Under the pieces are notes generated by a model that worked only from the letters and a program-made list of their open reading frames with translations, made no database searches and was not told the origin of the DNA. Shown one piece after another: positions 36,391 to 46,964 of a stretch of 64,000 bases of DNA (position 1 is its first letter; every line of letters starts with the position of its first letter). The translations under genes were made by a program, and so were the position numbers. The DNA comes from Adenanthera pavonina. Taxonomy: Eukaryota; Streptophyta; Magnoliopsida; Fabales; Fabaceae. The DNA is taken from positions 7,752,501-7,816,500 of the forward strand of contig JAIVEN010000012.1 in assembly GCA_026686845.1 (NCBI GenBank), in the 5' to 3' direction.

Positions 36391-36799
36391 AAGGAGACTG
36401 GACAAACTAGAGCTGCTGAAACTGGAGATGCTGAAACTGGCTAAGCCAAAGTTGTTGAGCAACCAACTAAGACATATGGCAAGCTACAGAACTTCAGAAG
36501 CAACTTCAGAGCTTAGACCTTAGGACTTCATGATTTTGTCTTTGTTGTGTGTTTGAATCTTTGTTATAATTTACATGTCAAAATGTACTTGTTTGAACTT
36601 GTCCGTGTCTTTGTATCAAATATGCTTATATCAATGACATGTATTTCTATATCCAAGTTATCCTTTTCTATTCTCCTAAAGTTTTACTTTGACACATGTA
36701 TTGTGACTACATGTTAAAAATTGAATTTTAATGCATATGTTGAGTGGGAGCTCTTGGAAGCAAACATAAGTACTAATCTAGTTTGCAACTTGTTTTGTT

Positions 36800-36819
36800 A
36801 TCATCAAAAAGGGGGCAAA
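36800..36819 (+). other. Polypurine tract, copia 1
   Basis: ATCAAAAAGGGGGCAAA lies immediately before the 3' LTR start (TGTTGAATT at 36820). It is the expected plus-strand primer. Confidence 0.75.
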
Positions 36820-39800
36820 TGTTGAATTAGAAGTTTTGATGACTCCAAATAACTAGAGCTTGGAAGGAGAATATTAAAGAACTATGAAAGGATAAAGTGA
36901 AGAAATCCAGTAAAAAACAAGTGAAGATTTAGTTTTTAGGATTTCTCATTATATACACTGGGTAAAAGTTTTGATTCTTACTTATTTATGTTACCACTGT
37001 ATTTAAATGAGTTATTTCAAAGTTATCAAATGTTAGCTTGTGTTAGAATTAGGAAATATTGGCTAACATATGACTTTTGTATATGACTCATATTTATTTT
37101 GTGCAAAATTTAAACTTTGCTTAATGAAATTCAAAGTTACAGGGATTTTACCTCTGATAGATGAATTTCAATTCTAAAATTAGAATTTTGGGCTAAGCAT
37201 TGTTAGTGAAAATGTGTAAAATTCGAATGTTAGTGATAGTCAAAGTGAGTTTAATGTTACTACCTCTGACAGACAAACTTTGGACTTCAAAGTGTGAATT
37301 TCAAAATGAGAACTTGTAAATCTCGTTAGAGCATACCTCTAACAGACAAACTTTGTAGTTCAACATTCGAATTTTATAGTGAAAAACTTTTGTACCACGT
37401 TGAACAAGTCTCTGATAAATGAATTTCAGGCTCTAAAATTTGAATTTTGAAGTGCATTGTAAAAACTTAAGACAACTATTAAATCTATTCAAATATACTT
37501 CCAATACGAAAATTCCTATGAACTAACATGGATTATCTTTGGCAAACTCGAAATTTGAATGTTACATTTGAACAGACAAATTTTGAAGTTTAAGATTAAA
37601 GTCCTTAACTTTCTGTCTCTATAAAATTCGTCTATTGGGCCTTCAACATTTGAATTATGATGTGTTAAACGTATTAAATGCGGTTAGTAAATAACTATTT
37701 TTACAAAGTAACTGTTGATTAAAGTCTCTCATGGTTAGATTTTGTGTCTAACTATAACACCTTACTCTAACACATCTCCAATCTCAACCAATTTCTTTAA
37801 AAGTAACCGATCTAGACCAGAACACCCCAACTTTAAACTAGCAATTCATCCAAAATAGCGGAAAACTTCAAGTAGGACCAAAACAAGGTAGAGCTGTGGT
37901 GAGCTACAATGCTGCCGTTGCGTCAGTGCCCTCGGGTTCCAATTTTTAGAAACAAAGGGGACTGGCACCATGACCTAGCTTCTGGCACCGCAGTGCCCCC
38001 TGCTAATATCATATCAGCAATTTCCAATTTCTATGGTGACCTTCCAATGCGCATAACTTTATGCTCTGACCTCTAATTGACCTGATTTCAACTCCTACAA
38101 GTTAATCTTATCCAAATCTATCTATAGACCTTAATTTCACTTTAATCCATCTCCATATGGAGATTTTAGACAATTGACATCGTTTTGTCCATTTTTTGAG
38201 CAAAACTCATCACAAACCACTTCCAATTGCTAGCAAAGGCAATTTGACCATTATGGACCAGTTACATAGGTCATAATCAACTTAATTAACTTGTCCAAGG
38301 AGATTTCATCTTGAGGAAACCACTCCTTTGAGATTTGATCCCCTTGAACCCTAATTTCACATAGTACATTATATGCCCAAAACTCATATGCATGACCCAA
38401 AATCCCCTTTAGGTATACATACATGGCCAATACGGCCCATAGACGCATACTCTATCCATACACTACCTATATATATCATTCATCAACATCAAGTATCATT
38501 CATTTTCATTAATATCATTCAACTATCATTGTCTCAAACACCATTGTTCTCATATAAATTACAATCATGCTATCCTACTGAGCACAACATATAGCATAGA
38601 CAATAGACAGTACACACATACTACGTGACTTGAAGATTCCCAACACCAGAGTAGCTATGATTCTCTTGTCTTCTCTGGACTAGTATCAGAGCTTTCACCT
38701 AAAATGTTAGTCATGGGAGGGGATGTGAGACAAAGTATTAGTAACCGAAAATAATTACAGGCAACATATATATATACTAATCCATACAATTGTACAAATG
38801 GTGCAATGTAATGCAATGAACGGTATGCATGTTCTCCCTTATACATAGCTAGAACCATGAGCTATCGTTATCACAAGATATTTCAAATAGATGATTCCCT
38901 TCCAAAAGTCGATGAGGACTAATTCCGGGATATCACCAAGCTCACCTTACACTAATGCAACCCAGGCAAAGGTTACACTAGTGTTTGGACTGTGGCTCTC
39001 CTTCCCCTGAACCACGGAGAATTGGTGGTGATTTAGGGAAGGTATATCCCCAAATCCACTGCCATTTAGCTCTCCTGATCATAGGAGAGGATTTAGTGAC
39101 AAGGATGTTTCATCATCTCATCTTATCCACTGCTACTTGGCTCTCCCGAGGAGAGGATTTAGTGGCAGGGATCTTTATCATTCAATCATCTATCATATCA
39201 TCATCATCTAAACATCAATCTCTCACTGTGCAATCATATGGTGATGATGCCAATGTTATGCCAACATACCTCTAAACACACACACATATATATATCATCA
39301 CAATCATCATATGGACATACTAGCATACAATGGTATAGGGATGATACAACATCAAACATACACATCATACAAAATCATGTGGTCTCAACTAGCCGTATGC
39401 ATACCACGATATATAGAAAACCATACACATACACAACCAGTATCGTGACATGAAAAGGAACATGCATATATATATACATATATGTCAACATATAATCATA
39501 TATATCACAAACACCAGGTTACCTCTAGTTGTCAATACCACACACTCACGAATCCATGAACTTCTTCGATTGCCAACCCATGACTTAAACTCCTTCGATC
39601 AACCAAACAATCTCTACAATGTCATAATACCTTAATTAACATAATAGTATAATTACCCAAAATCCACAATTCAACTATTTAAGTTTAACCCAAGGTTCCA
39701 ATACCATTTTGATACATCTATCAACCTCCTATAGCCATTTAAACCATAACCAATCCTATCAATTTCAGATTTCCCATTTCCTTAACCAAAAATAACCTAT

Positions 39801-40979
39801 GGTTGGGCTTAAACCATACATACTCCCTCTAAAACTCATGCTCACACATCATAAACACTAAATCACATTTCATTGATCTCATTTCATCCATTTTAATCAT
39901 TGGGATTCAGCCAAAACTAAAAACCTAACCACATATCTGAAAATCCCAACTCAAAACTAAAGAAAAATGGAGAGGGAGGATCAATGATCACTTACCAATA
40001 ATTTATCAAGCTTCTATAGTTCCAAAAATCACCTCCAAGGGTCGAAAATCTGAAGCCCTAATGTAGGTTTCTCATTTTTCCTCCATTTCTTTCTTATTCT
40101 TTCTCACTTGGTCAAAAACTGAAATGCTTTTTATTTCAATGAATTTCATGACTCTCACCATGGCACTAATAAGTTCGCCACGACATGAGTGCTCTCGACC
40201 AGAAAAATCCTGAAATTTCATGAGTATCTCACCACAGCGGCCCTGTATCTCACTGCGATGTGGCCCTTCTTTGTCTCAATTTTCAGCCTTCATCCTATTT
40301 GTATTTTTTCTCCAATCCTAGTTTCTCTAGTCCTGCACACATCATCAATTGCACCTTATTAACTATAGACTAAGTTAGGGATAATGTAATGAGAGTTGTT
40401 ACATTAACGACTAATTAAGTTACAAATCTATAAATAGAACTTCATTTAAAGTTGTGGGTAATGAATTTAAGTCTGTTTTTGCAAAACCTCTGCTAAATTT
40501 ATTTATCAAAGCTTTTTCACCCATACACCACATTTATTGTGCCATATATTTCATACCTACTCTATTTCATAGAGTTTTCATATCTGTATAAAATCTTTTC
40601 TTCATTTGAAAGAAAGATTCTTTGCGAGGGAAATCACAAAAGGAATTGGGAAACACTTTGTAAGAGTGTTAAGAGTGATTTTTCAGTATTCTTAGAACAA
40701 AGCACTAGCATTGTATTAAGGCATTGCAAGGAGCCCGTTCAATTCTTGCTGATAGTGAAAAATCTTAAGTGGTAGCTAGAGGACTAAACGTAGATCAAGT
40801 GGGGTGGGCTGAATCAGGATAAATTTTTGAGTCTTCTTCACTCTTATCTTACATATATATTTATTTTGTCATACTCTGTATTCTGCAAGCTTTTGCTTTC
40901 ATTGTTAAATTTCTCTTTTTGCAGAAAAAAGTTTAAACTTCCTAATTCACTATCTCTTGAGAGGCCAACATTGCTAACA
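36820..40979 (+). repeat. Copia 1 3' LTR, split by F2-C
   Basis: Starts TGTTGAATTAGAAG, ends ATTGCTAACA. Without the F2-C insertion and one TSD copy it is about 1,504 bp and collinear with 25802-27320. The break falls at 'gtgtctaac / gactaattaag', where the 5' LTR reads 'gtatctaatgattagttaag'. Confidence 0.87.
37753..40403 (-). mobile_element. F2-family solo LTR (F2-C) inside copia 1 3' LTR
   Basis: 2,651 bp, starting TATAACACCTTAC and ending GAGTTGTTACA. The flanks are CTAAC (37748-37752) and TTAAC (40404-40408), a 5-bp TSD with one C/T change. The empty site is confirmed by the other copia 1 LTR. An internal duplication at about 39055-39175 repeats a 'ccactgc..ctctcc...ggagaggattta' segment, which can fold on itself. 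No coding content. Confidence 0.85.
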
Positions 40980-41456
40980 CTCTATTCACCCCTGCTTTTA
41001 ATGCTTCTCTACAATATTGGGTTGCGCTTCAAAAAGACGAAAAATTTGTAACATCCAATTCACCCCCTTCTTGGATGACTAGCCTACTCAACATATACAT
41101 GTCTAGAGGAATTAAATTGGGGTTGTTACATGTGACACTGTCATCTTAGAATTTGACATTAATTTTTCCCCATTTTATACCAAGGAATGAAATTTCATTC
41201 ATCAATTATAACTGTTCACCTACATTATTTAACACACAACTTTAGAAATTTGGCACTTTTGCACCAAAGTTTTAATGTTCTTTTTTAGCTATTTGACACC
41301 ACCAATATTTCAAAAAGGGTATTTAGGTAATTTGATAATTAAATTTTATTAAGCTTATGACCATGCATCTTTTTTTTGTCATTTTAAAATCTTTAGATTC
41401 TTGAGTGACATTAATTCACAATTTTGGTCCCTATGTGTTATTTTCCCATTAAACAA

Positions 41457-42080
41457 AGTCAACCCAAAGTGCTTGTCCTTAGGGACCAGTTCATTGCTAC
41501 TCTTTTGTTTTTTTAAGAAAATATTATATTATATTTTCATTATACAATTGAGACAAAAATACATGTGCTTGCGTATTACTACTCTTAATTTGGCCCGTGA
41601 CAAATGTAACCATGAAGGAAGGCAAAGCGAAAATAAATTAAAATGAACATAAAATAGTCGTAAAGAGGAAAATTCGACCCCAGTAGTTCAATATGGACAA
41701 AAGAGCATCTTTGATTGATGAAAGCACTGCATTAATTGCTACTCCTTTTTCTTTTTTTTTTTAAGGAAATATTATATTATATATTAATTAATTATAAAAT
41801 AAGAGAAAAAAATACATGTGCTTGTATATTGCTACTTCCTGTGACAAATGGAATCAAGGAGGAAGACAAAGCAAAATTAAAATTAAAATGAACAAAATAG
41901 TAGTAAAGGGGAAAATTTGTCCGTAGTAATTCTCAAGGAACAAGAGCATTTTTTTTTTTTTAAGTGAACAAATGAGCATCTTTGATTGATAAAACCCGTG
42001 ATGCCGCTATATTGGAAGTATTCATTAGACAATAGACAAATTAGACATTTCATCAGAAAAAAAAAAGATAAATTAGACAA
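41457..42080. repeat. Degenerate tandem repeat, right block
   Basis: Same ordered words as 8226-9137: 'gtgcttgtcc.tagggaccag..cattgcta', 'aagaaaatattatattatat', 'gagacaaaaatacatgtgcttg', 'gaaggaaggcaaagc', 'agtaaagaggaaaatt', 'ggacaaaagagcatctttgattgatgaaagc'. At least two and a half units are present. This is the original neighbour of 15934-15995, separated by the 25-kb nest. Confidence 0.72.
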
Positions 42081-42489
42081 AATGATAGTATAGAATCTAA
42101 ATTATAGGAAAATTATGTTTAAGAATTACTTTACTCATTTCAAAACTTTTATTATTTAAGGTTATAATACATATATTAATAAAAATATCCCCATTTAAAT
42201 TATACTATAACTAAGAGAGAATGGAAAAAAAAATAATAATAATAAATAAAAATATAACTGAAAAAAAAAACATCTATTTTATATATATATATATATAAGT
42301 TGGATAAGCTGTTACTGTTTATATATGTAGTTAATTCAACTCATCTGTAGTTCACTTTTGGGCTTCGTGCCAGCTTTAATTATCCCCTCTCTCTCTGTAC
42401 ACATTTCGTCATCTACATGTGAACATGTTTATAGTATACCATTAGGATTGCACTTTTCTCATCAATGGGTTATGTGAAAAAATGAGTTT

Positions 42490-43300
42490 TTTTCACTAAC
42501 ACTTTATCGGGTGTGGTGCTTCGCAGGGTTTTAAATGGATAACTTTGTCAGAGTATATAGTTCATGGATTTTCTCCATTTTCATTAATGAAGACATTGGA
42601 ATTCTCATCCAACATTGGTGGATGCAATTTCAAAGGGTTAAGCTTATGTTAAATAATAGATGCTCGATTGATCCGTTATGAGATAACTGCATAAATCAAG
42701 TCATAAGCATATCTCATATATAACTATGTCATTAAGCCCTCAGACCTAAGATCACCATGGCTTTCTACGTGGAGAACACTATACTTTAGCATAGTCAAAA
42801 GTCACATTGAATCGAAAGATCATAAAGGCTATGATTGGGCATAGTGGAACTCATGTGGAGCAAGATGAATGGTCAAGAAGCAATTTGTCCCTTTAATTAA
42901 TAGAGAGATATGTCTGGGCTCCTTGATAAGTAAGACTGAGAAAATGCATGGTCGTGCTCGAATGGAAGAGTTTCTATATGTTCTGTCAGTCTTCTTGGAG
43001 AACAAGAAAGTGATGGTCGAGTAAAATGAGGATGATGTTTCTATGCCTTATACTTGACCTATATATAATGAGACAAAAGGGATGTGATCAGGTTATATGA
43101 TAGGTTGTATCAGATCACCGATCTCATATAATTTGGGTAGTCACAATGTCTTGCTAGAAGCTACTTGTGACTTGTGGGTCTAATAGTGTTATTAACTAAT
43201 TGCCAACATCATATGGGCATACAGGGTCACACATAAGAACGTGTCAACTCGAGCTAGAATATGCAGTGAATCTAAAATATATCTAGATTCAATGAATTTA
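42490..43300. other. Unassigned non-coding stretch, possibly a decayed LTR or leader
   Basis: This is less AT-rich than its surroundings, with no usable ORF on either strand. Phrases such as 'gactgagaaaatgcatgg' and 'catcatatgggcatacaggg' remind me of non-coding parts of other plant copia elements. I find no matching terminal repeat or TSD in the window. The identification is weak. Confidence 0.25.
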
Positions 43301-43319
43301 TTATTAAATTTATGGTGAT

Positions 43320-43735
43320 AGAATTATATATATATATATATTAAAATTTGAAATATATATGTTTGGTATATTATATATTTGATATATATTTCGAAATATA
43401 TATATATATATTGTTCAAATTAATTTAAATTAATTAGATTTAAATTTAATTCTATATAATAGATTTAAATTTAAACTAATGTCATAATCTAAATTTGATT
43501 TAGATTTGATTCTAAATTTGAATTTAAACTGATAATATAAATTTGATTTATATAATAAATTAAATCCAAATTTAATTCTGGATATATATTAGATAGTTAG
43601 TTTAAATTTAATCTATTAGAGAGATTTAAATTCAAACTAATCTATTTAATTAATATTTGATTTAATTTAAATTATTGATTTAAATTAAATAAATACCGAA
43701 TTCTATCTATATATTGATATAAACTAGGATACATA
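43320..43735. repeat. Low-complexity AT tract
   Basis: (AT)n runs at about 43329-43343 and 43398-43413, then about 300 bp of alternating ATTTAAAT-type words (TTAAATTTAATTC, GATTTAAATT). Much of it is self-complementary. Confidence 0.8.
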
Positions 43736-43739
43736 ATTA

Positions 43740-45300
43740 ATAGAATTTAAATTACCCTAAAGAGAAAGCAACCGTACACTTAGAAAGAAAAATGTATTGA
43801 CGAGTAGCGAAGGTGTACGGACTTGTATGGACATCACAAACCAAAGGTGCTAGCATGCAATTCCCTGGGGTTTGACAAAACACAAAGAAAAAGAACCGCA
43901 AGGGACACACCAAAGGTAATTCTTTTTCTACATTTCAATTTAAACAACGTAGACGGACCCATGAAAAGAAATTTTTTATAGTTTTTTTTGCTGCATATAG
44001 TGAAATTCCTTATTATAACAATGGTTCTCTTCAAGTAATTGACTAACTAATTCCCCTTCTTCCTCGCCCATAGTAACGGCTTGGGCCTTCATTCCTTGCT
44101 TACAGATTCATTATTAAGTGAAAGTCGAAGTTTCATTTAAAAAACTACAAAAACAGCATAGGAAGAGAAAAAACACAATCAAAACGGAATTACACTCTCA
44201 TCAATAAGAATCATGTCACAAAAATTGGCCATTGGTGACCAAGACATTCTTCTCCAGTAAATGTGCATCACATGGACATAGATGGTCCAATCTCCCTTGG
44301 ATGGAATCAACTCAGACAGTTGATCATATCCCCTGTTTTCCATTTAGAACCATGAAGAGCAACAGCACAAGATGCTCAAAGAATTCTAACTCTCTAAGGC
44401 TAGAAGTAGTGTAATGAATAATTACAAATAAGGCCTTCAACTCGGGATGAAGCACGGAGATGCACCGAATAAATTCATGAATATACTAATAAATTACACT
44501 GTATCATCAGGTAATTTGAATTAATGACTGGTGCAGTTTCAGATATAGCCTTTTTGTTAATTCAATTGAATTTGAAACGCCAACTTCATATCTATTTAAA
44601 AAGTTATATTTCCGAAGACAGACTTTCTGTTACTCTACAATGAATGGGGCCGCCCGCGATGGCATTGATTGTTCAGTTAAATGTATTTAATTAAACTTTC
44701 TATATATACTAACTGAAAACATACACTTCAGCATCATATACTTTGTTTATATAATGCGTATATCCTTCTTCACGCATACAATAAATAACATATCAATAAA
44801 AATTCTTCATGATTCCAAATTAATGACCGTAAAACTTTTTCAAAAATTAAATATATGATTCCTGTGGTGACTTTTCGTTTCTATCTATTATTATGATAAA
44901 TTAATAGTAGTTAAACATCAGGTTCCATTAAAAAAAAAAAGTTGTCTTTAATAAAATGGAACTTATAGGAATTGTTAAGTCTTGTGTTTACGATATATGA
45001 TGTATTAGGTTTGAAAAATAACTACACGCATGTACATTAATTATAAATGATATCCTCTGTACATAATTCATCCCTCATCATACTATCTAAAGATCAACCC
45101 CTCAAAATTCAAATTACATTGAAATCACCAATATCAAATTAATACATTTCATCTATTTTCAATTACATTAACAGTAACCAATAATATATACATTAATATA
45201 ATATTTCATTAAATTCACGGATAAATATTAGCTCTATCATAGTTTATACATCTAACAAATTTAGATTAAACAAACAGAACTATAAAAGAGACATTCTTTT
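43740..45300. other. Intergenic stretch, no supported gene
   Basis: Moderately AT-rich. The segment around 44060-44420 has more even composition and might be a gene or 3' UTR fragment, but no frame gives a recognisable protein. No terminal repeats or RNA genes are seen. Confidence 0.4.
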
Positions 45301-45305
45301 TTTCA

Positions 45306-45336
45306 TTCCGTGCATAGCGCAGGAAGAAAAAACTAG
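45306..45336 (+). mobile_element. Helitron-type 3' terminus (hairpin + CTAG)
   Basis: TTCCGTGCATAGCGCAGGAA folds into a hairpin (stem TTCC-GTGC / GCGC-GGAA with one bulged A, loop ATA), followed by an A-rich 7-bp stretch and CTAG at 45333-45336, then T, exactly the Helitron 3' layout. The 5' end and any coding part were not found. The preceding ~400 bp are AT-rich and may be the element body. Confidence 0.65.
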
Positions 45337-45339
45337 TTG

Positions 45340-45951
45340 AAATTCTAAAATAATAAAAATCTTAGAATGAAATAAAAAATTAAAAACAAAAAATATTTTG
45401 GAATCGAGGGTGTAAAAAAGATCAGTAAAGGATGATAGAAGTGATAATTAATTAGACTGAAGGAATAAATGATTAAAATCTAGACATCAATAGACGCAAA
45501 TGCCCTTCTCATTAATTAACATTTCTCTTTAACTACCAATCAATTGACTTCATTTGTACAAGTATCTTTATATACTTCATTTGTTTATATTTGTCCATTT
45601 ATATCTGGTTTTATTTTTATTAGTCCTCCTCTCCTTGCTTACATGTTAATTCTTGTAACCAAACATGCCTTTAGCCTTCATTTTATCACTTTTGAACCCT
45701 TCCTGAAAGAAACAGCCACCACTCATACTCCATTCTCATTCTCAGTGTCATCTCCCTCTATTTCTCCCATTTTTTCCTATTTTCTGGCATACTCCATTTG
45801 TTCCCACACAATTCCAGTCTTCCTCCATCATTCCCTTCTCAACAAAGGCACGGTACTATGACAGATGGGGTGACAAAGGCAGCTAAGGGAACCAATAGGA
45901 AAAGGATAGATTAGGGTTGAAATGGCCAAATGCTGGGTAGGGGACGATGGA
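45340..45951. other. Intergenic stretch, no supported gene
   Basis: It holds a 105-codon open frame (45544-45861) rich in Phe, Ser and Pro that arises from T/C-rich DNA. I recognise no domain in it and do not call it a gene. Confidence 0.5.
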
Positions 45952-46959
45952 TGCAACAACCTATATTAAGACCCATTTCCTATGTATTAGATTATTATAG
46001 ATGTCTTACATCATGGTTTAGAAATTAGGATCAAAATATATTTAAAACATAATTTTCAATTTTCTCATGTACTGTTTATTTGGCAAAATTCCAATTTTTC
46101 CGACAAAATTTGAAAATTTATAACTAATTATACAAAAATCATATCAATGTGATTTAAGTTTCTAAAAATAGATAAAAAGATTCTATACATGGAAAAAATA
46201 ATAAATAGAGAAAATACGAGGCCAGTTCACACAGATTATTCCTTCAAAGACTACTGTAGATTTGGTCATTTTTGAAGATTCTTGATTTTGACAATAAATT
46301 TGAAAAATTATATTTCCTTTTATACTGAACCAAATCATGCATACTCTATGTAATTTGAAAACTATACATGTCTGCTTTCTAGGTATATTTTTTTTGTTCA
46401 TTTATTTCACTTACATAGGGTATGACATTAACTTAAATCCTAAAGGGTCATAATTCAACTTTTATTGGAATAGTTTTGGAAAAACCTCCATATATTCTAG
46501 TATATAGCTCCAATTACTTCCAGATCAATGTCATATGAAATCCAAAACATAAAAATTTTTATACATATAAATCATTGAATTTTTTAAGCTCTATATGATT
46601 TTATATTATTTTTTGAAGTTTCCAGTATCTAACTTTCAATTTTCAGTTTTCTAAATTTTGCCATGTTCTGAACCCTAAATTTGAAAAATTATAAAAATTC
46701 ATACACAACTCTAAATGGGGTGCTCTTTAGACCATTTTAAAGCTATATTTGCATAATTTAAAAGAATATATACTACTTAAACTAATTGCCCTGTGTCACA
46801 TAAAGAATACCTATGTCTCTATTAGGATCTTCAGATTGAACCTTTCCATTTATGTCTTGGCAAAATGAGCTTCATATCATATTTATATCATCATTCATTG
46901 TACCACATTCCTACATAACATAATGAGACACTTAGAAATACATAATAATAAATAATGGC
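45952..46959 (-). mobile_element. F1-family LTR (F1-e), 3' part, interrupted by copia 2 and 3
   Basis: This is the reverse complement of the final ~1 kb of F1-b and F1-c. It starts TGCAACAACC (complement of GGTGTTACA with changes), then 'tattaagacccattt', 'gaacaatacctatg..ctcagattg' and 'ttggcaaaatgagcttcat'. It stops at the copia 2 target site. The 32 bp after copia 2 (58799-58830) should be its continuation, followed by copia 3. The rest lies beyond the window. Confidence 0.72.
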
Positions 46960-46964
46960 AGCTT

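Larger units (their letters stand above)
25802..40979 (+). mobile_element. Ty1/copia element, Maximus/SIRE-like (copia 1), old and interrupted
   Basis: LTR ends are TGTTAAATC...CTAACA. The flanks are CTCTG (25797-25801) and CTCTA (40980-40984), a TSD with one mismatch. The order is 5' LTR, tRNA-Met PBS, gag, protease, integrase, RT/RNase H, a third ORF, a polypurine tract, 3' LTR. Without the two nested LTRs (31206-33777 and 37753-40403) it is about 9.9 kb, shorter than copia 2 (11.8 kb) because of deletions in integrase and at the start of the third ORF. It is the most diverged of the three copia copies and is inserted in F2-A. Confidence 0.88.
16502..41130 (-). mobile_element. F2-family solo LTR (F2-A), ~3.28 kb in four pieces
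   Basis: Starts TATAACATCC and ends GGGTTGTTACA. The flanks are TTTGA (16497-16501) and TGTGA (41131-41135), a 5-bp TSD with one mismatch. The pieces are 16502-17045, 20330-23022, 25624-25801 and 40985-41130. They are separated by F1-c, F2-B and copia 1, and a MITE lies at 21868-22149. The pieces are collinear with F2-B and F2-C: a 'gcataactt..ctcc.attgac' block, 'ccttgaacccta', 'atgagacaaa.tc.cagtaacc', a 'gcaaaggttac/tccactgccacct' block, and a CAT-rich zone. Orientation is assigned minus because the complement of the 'gtgagacaaagtc' zone aligns with the hairpin zone of F1. No coding part is present. Confidence 0.68.
16005..41447. mobile_element. MULE-like TIR element (~0.8 kb originally), split by nested retrotransposons
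   Basis: The left arm (16005-16501) and right arm (41131-41447) are inverted, diverged copies of each other. Paired words include 'agggaccaaa' (16020) with 'ttttggtccct' (41422), 'aattacttaaatac' (16089) with its complement near 41320, and 'gaaatttcattcctt' (16224) with its complement near 41185. A 9-bp TSD with one mismatch flanks it: ATTACACAA (15996-16004) and ATTAAACAA (41448-41456). The outer flanks are the two halves of one tandem-repeat unit. With the insert removed, the site matches the words around 8318-8370. Long arms plus a 9-bp TSD point to the Mutator superfamily. It has no transposase. About 24.6 kb of insertions sit in its centre. Confidence 0.7.

Noticed and set aside
37748..40408. 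F2-C as the true end of copia 1's 3' LTR
   Set aside because: The other copia 1 LTR runs through this point without interruption and a 5-bp TSD flanks F2-C, so it is an insertion.
45544..45861. 105-codon open frame as a possible small gene
   Set aside because: Composition is that of translated T/C-rich DNA (Phe, Ser, Pro). There is no domain and no promoter or neighbour support.
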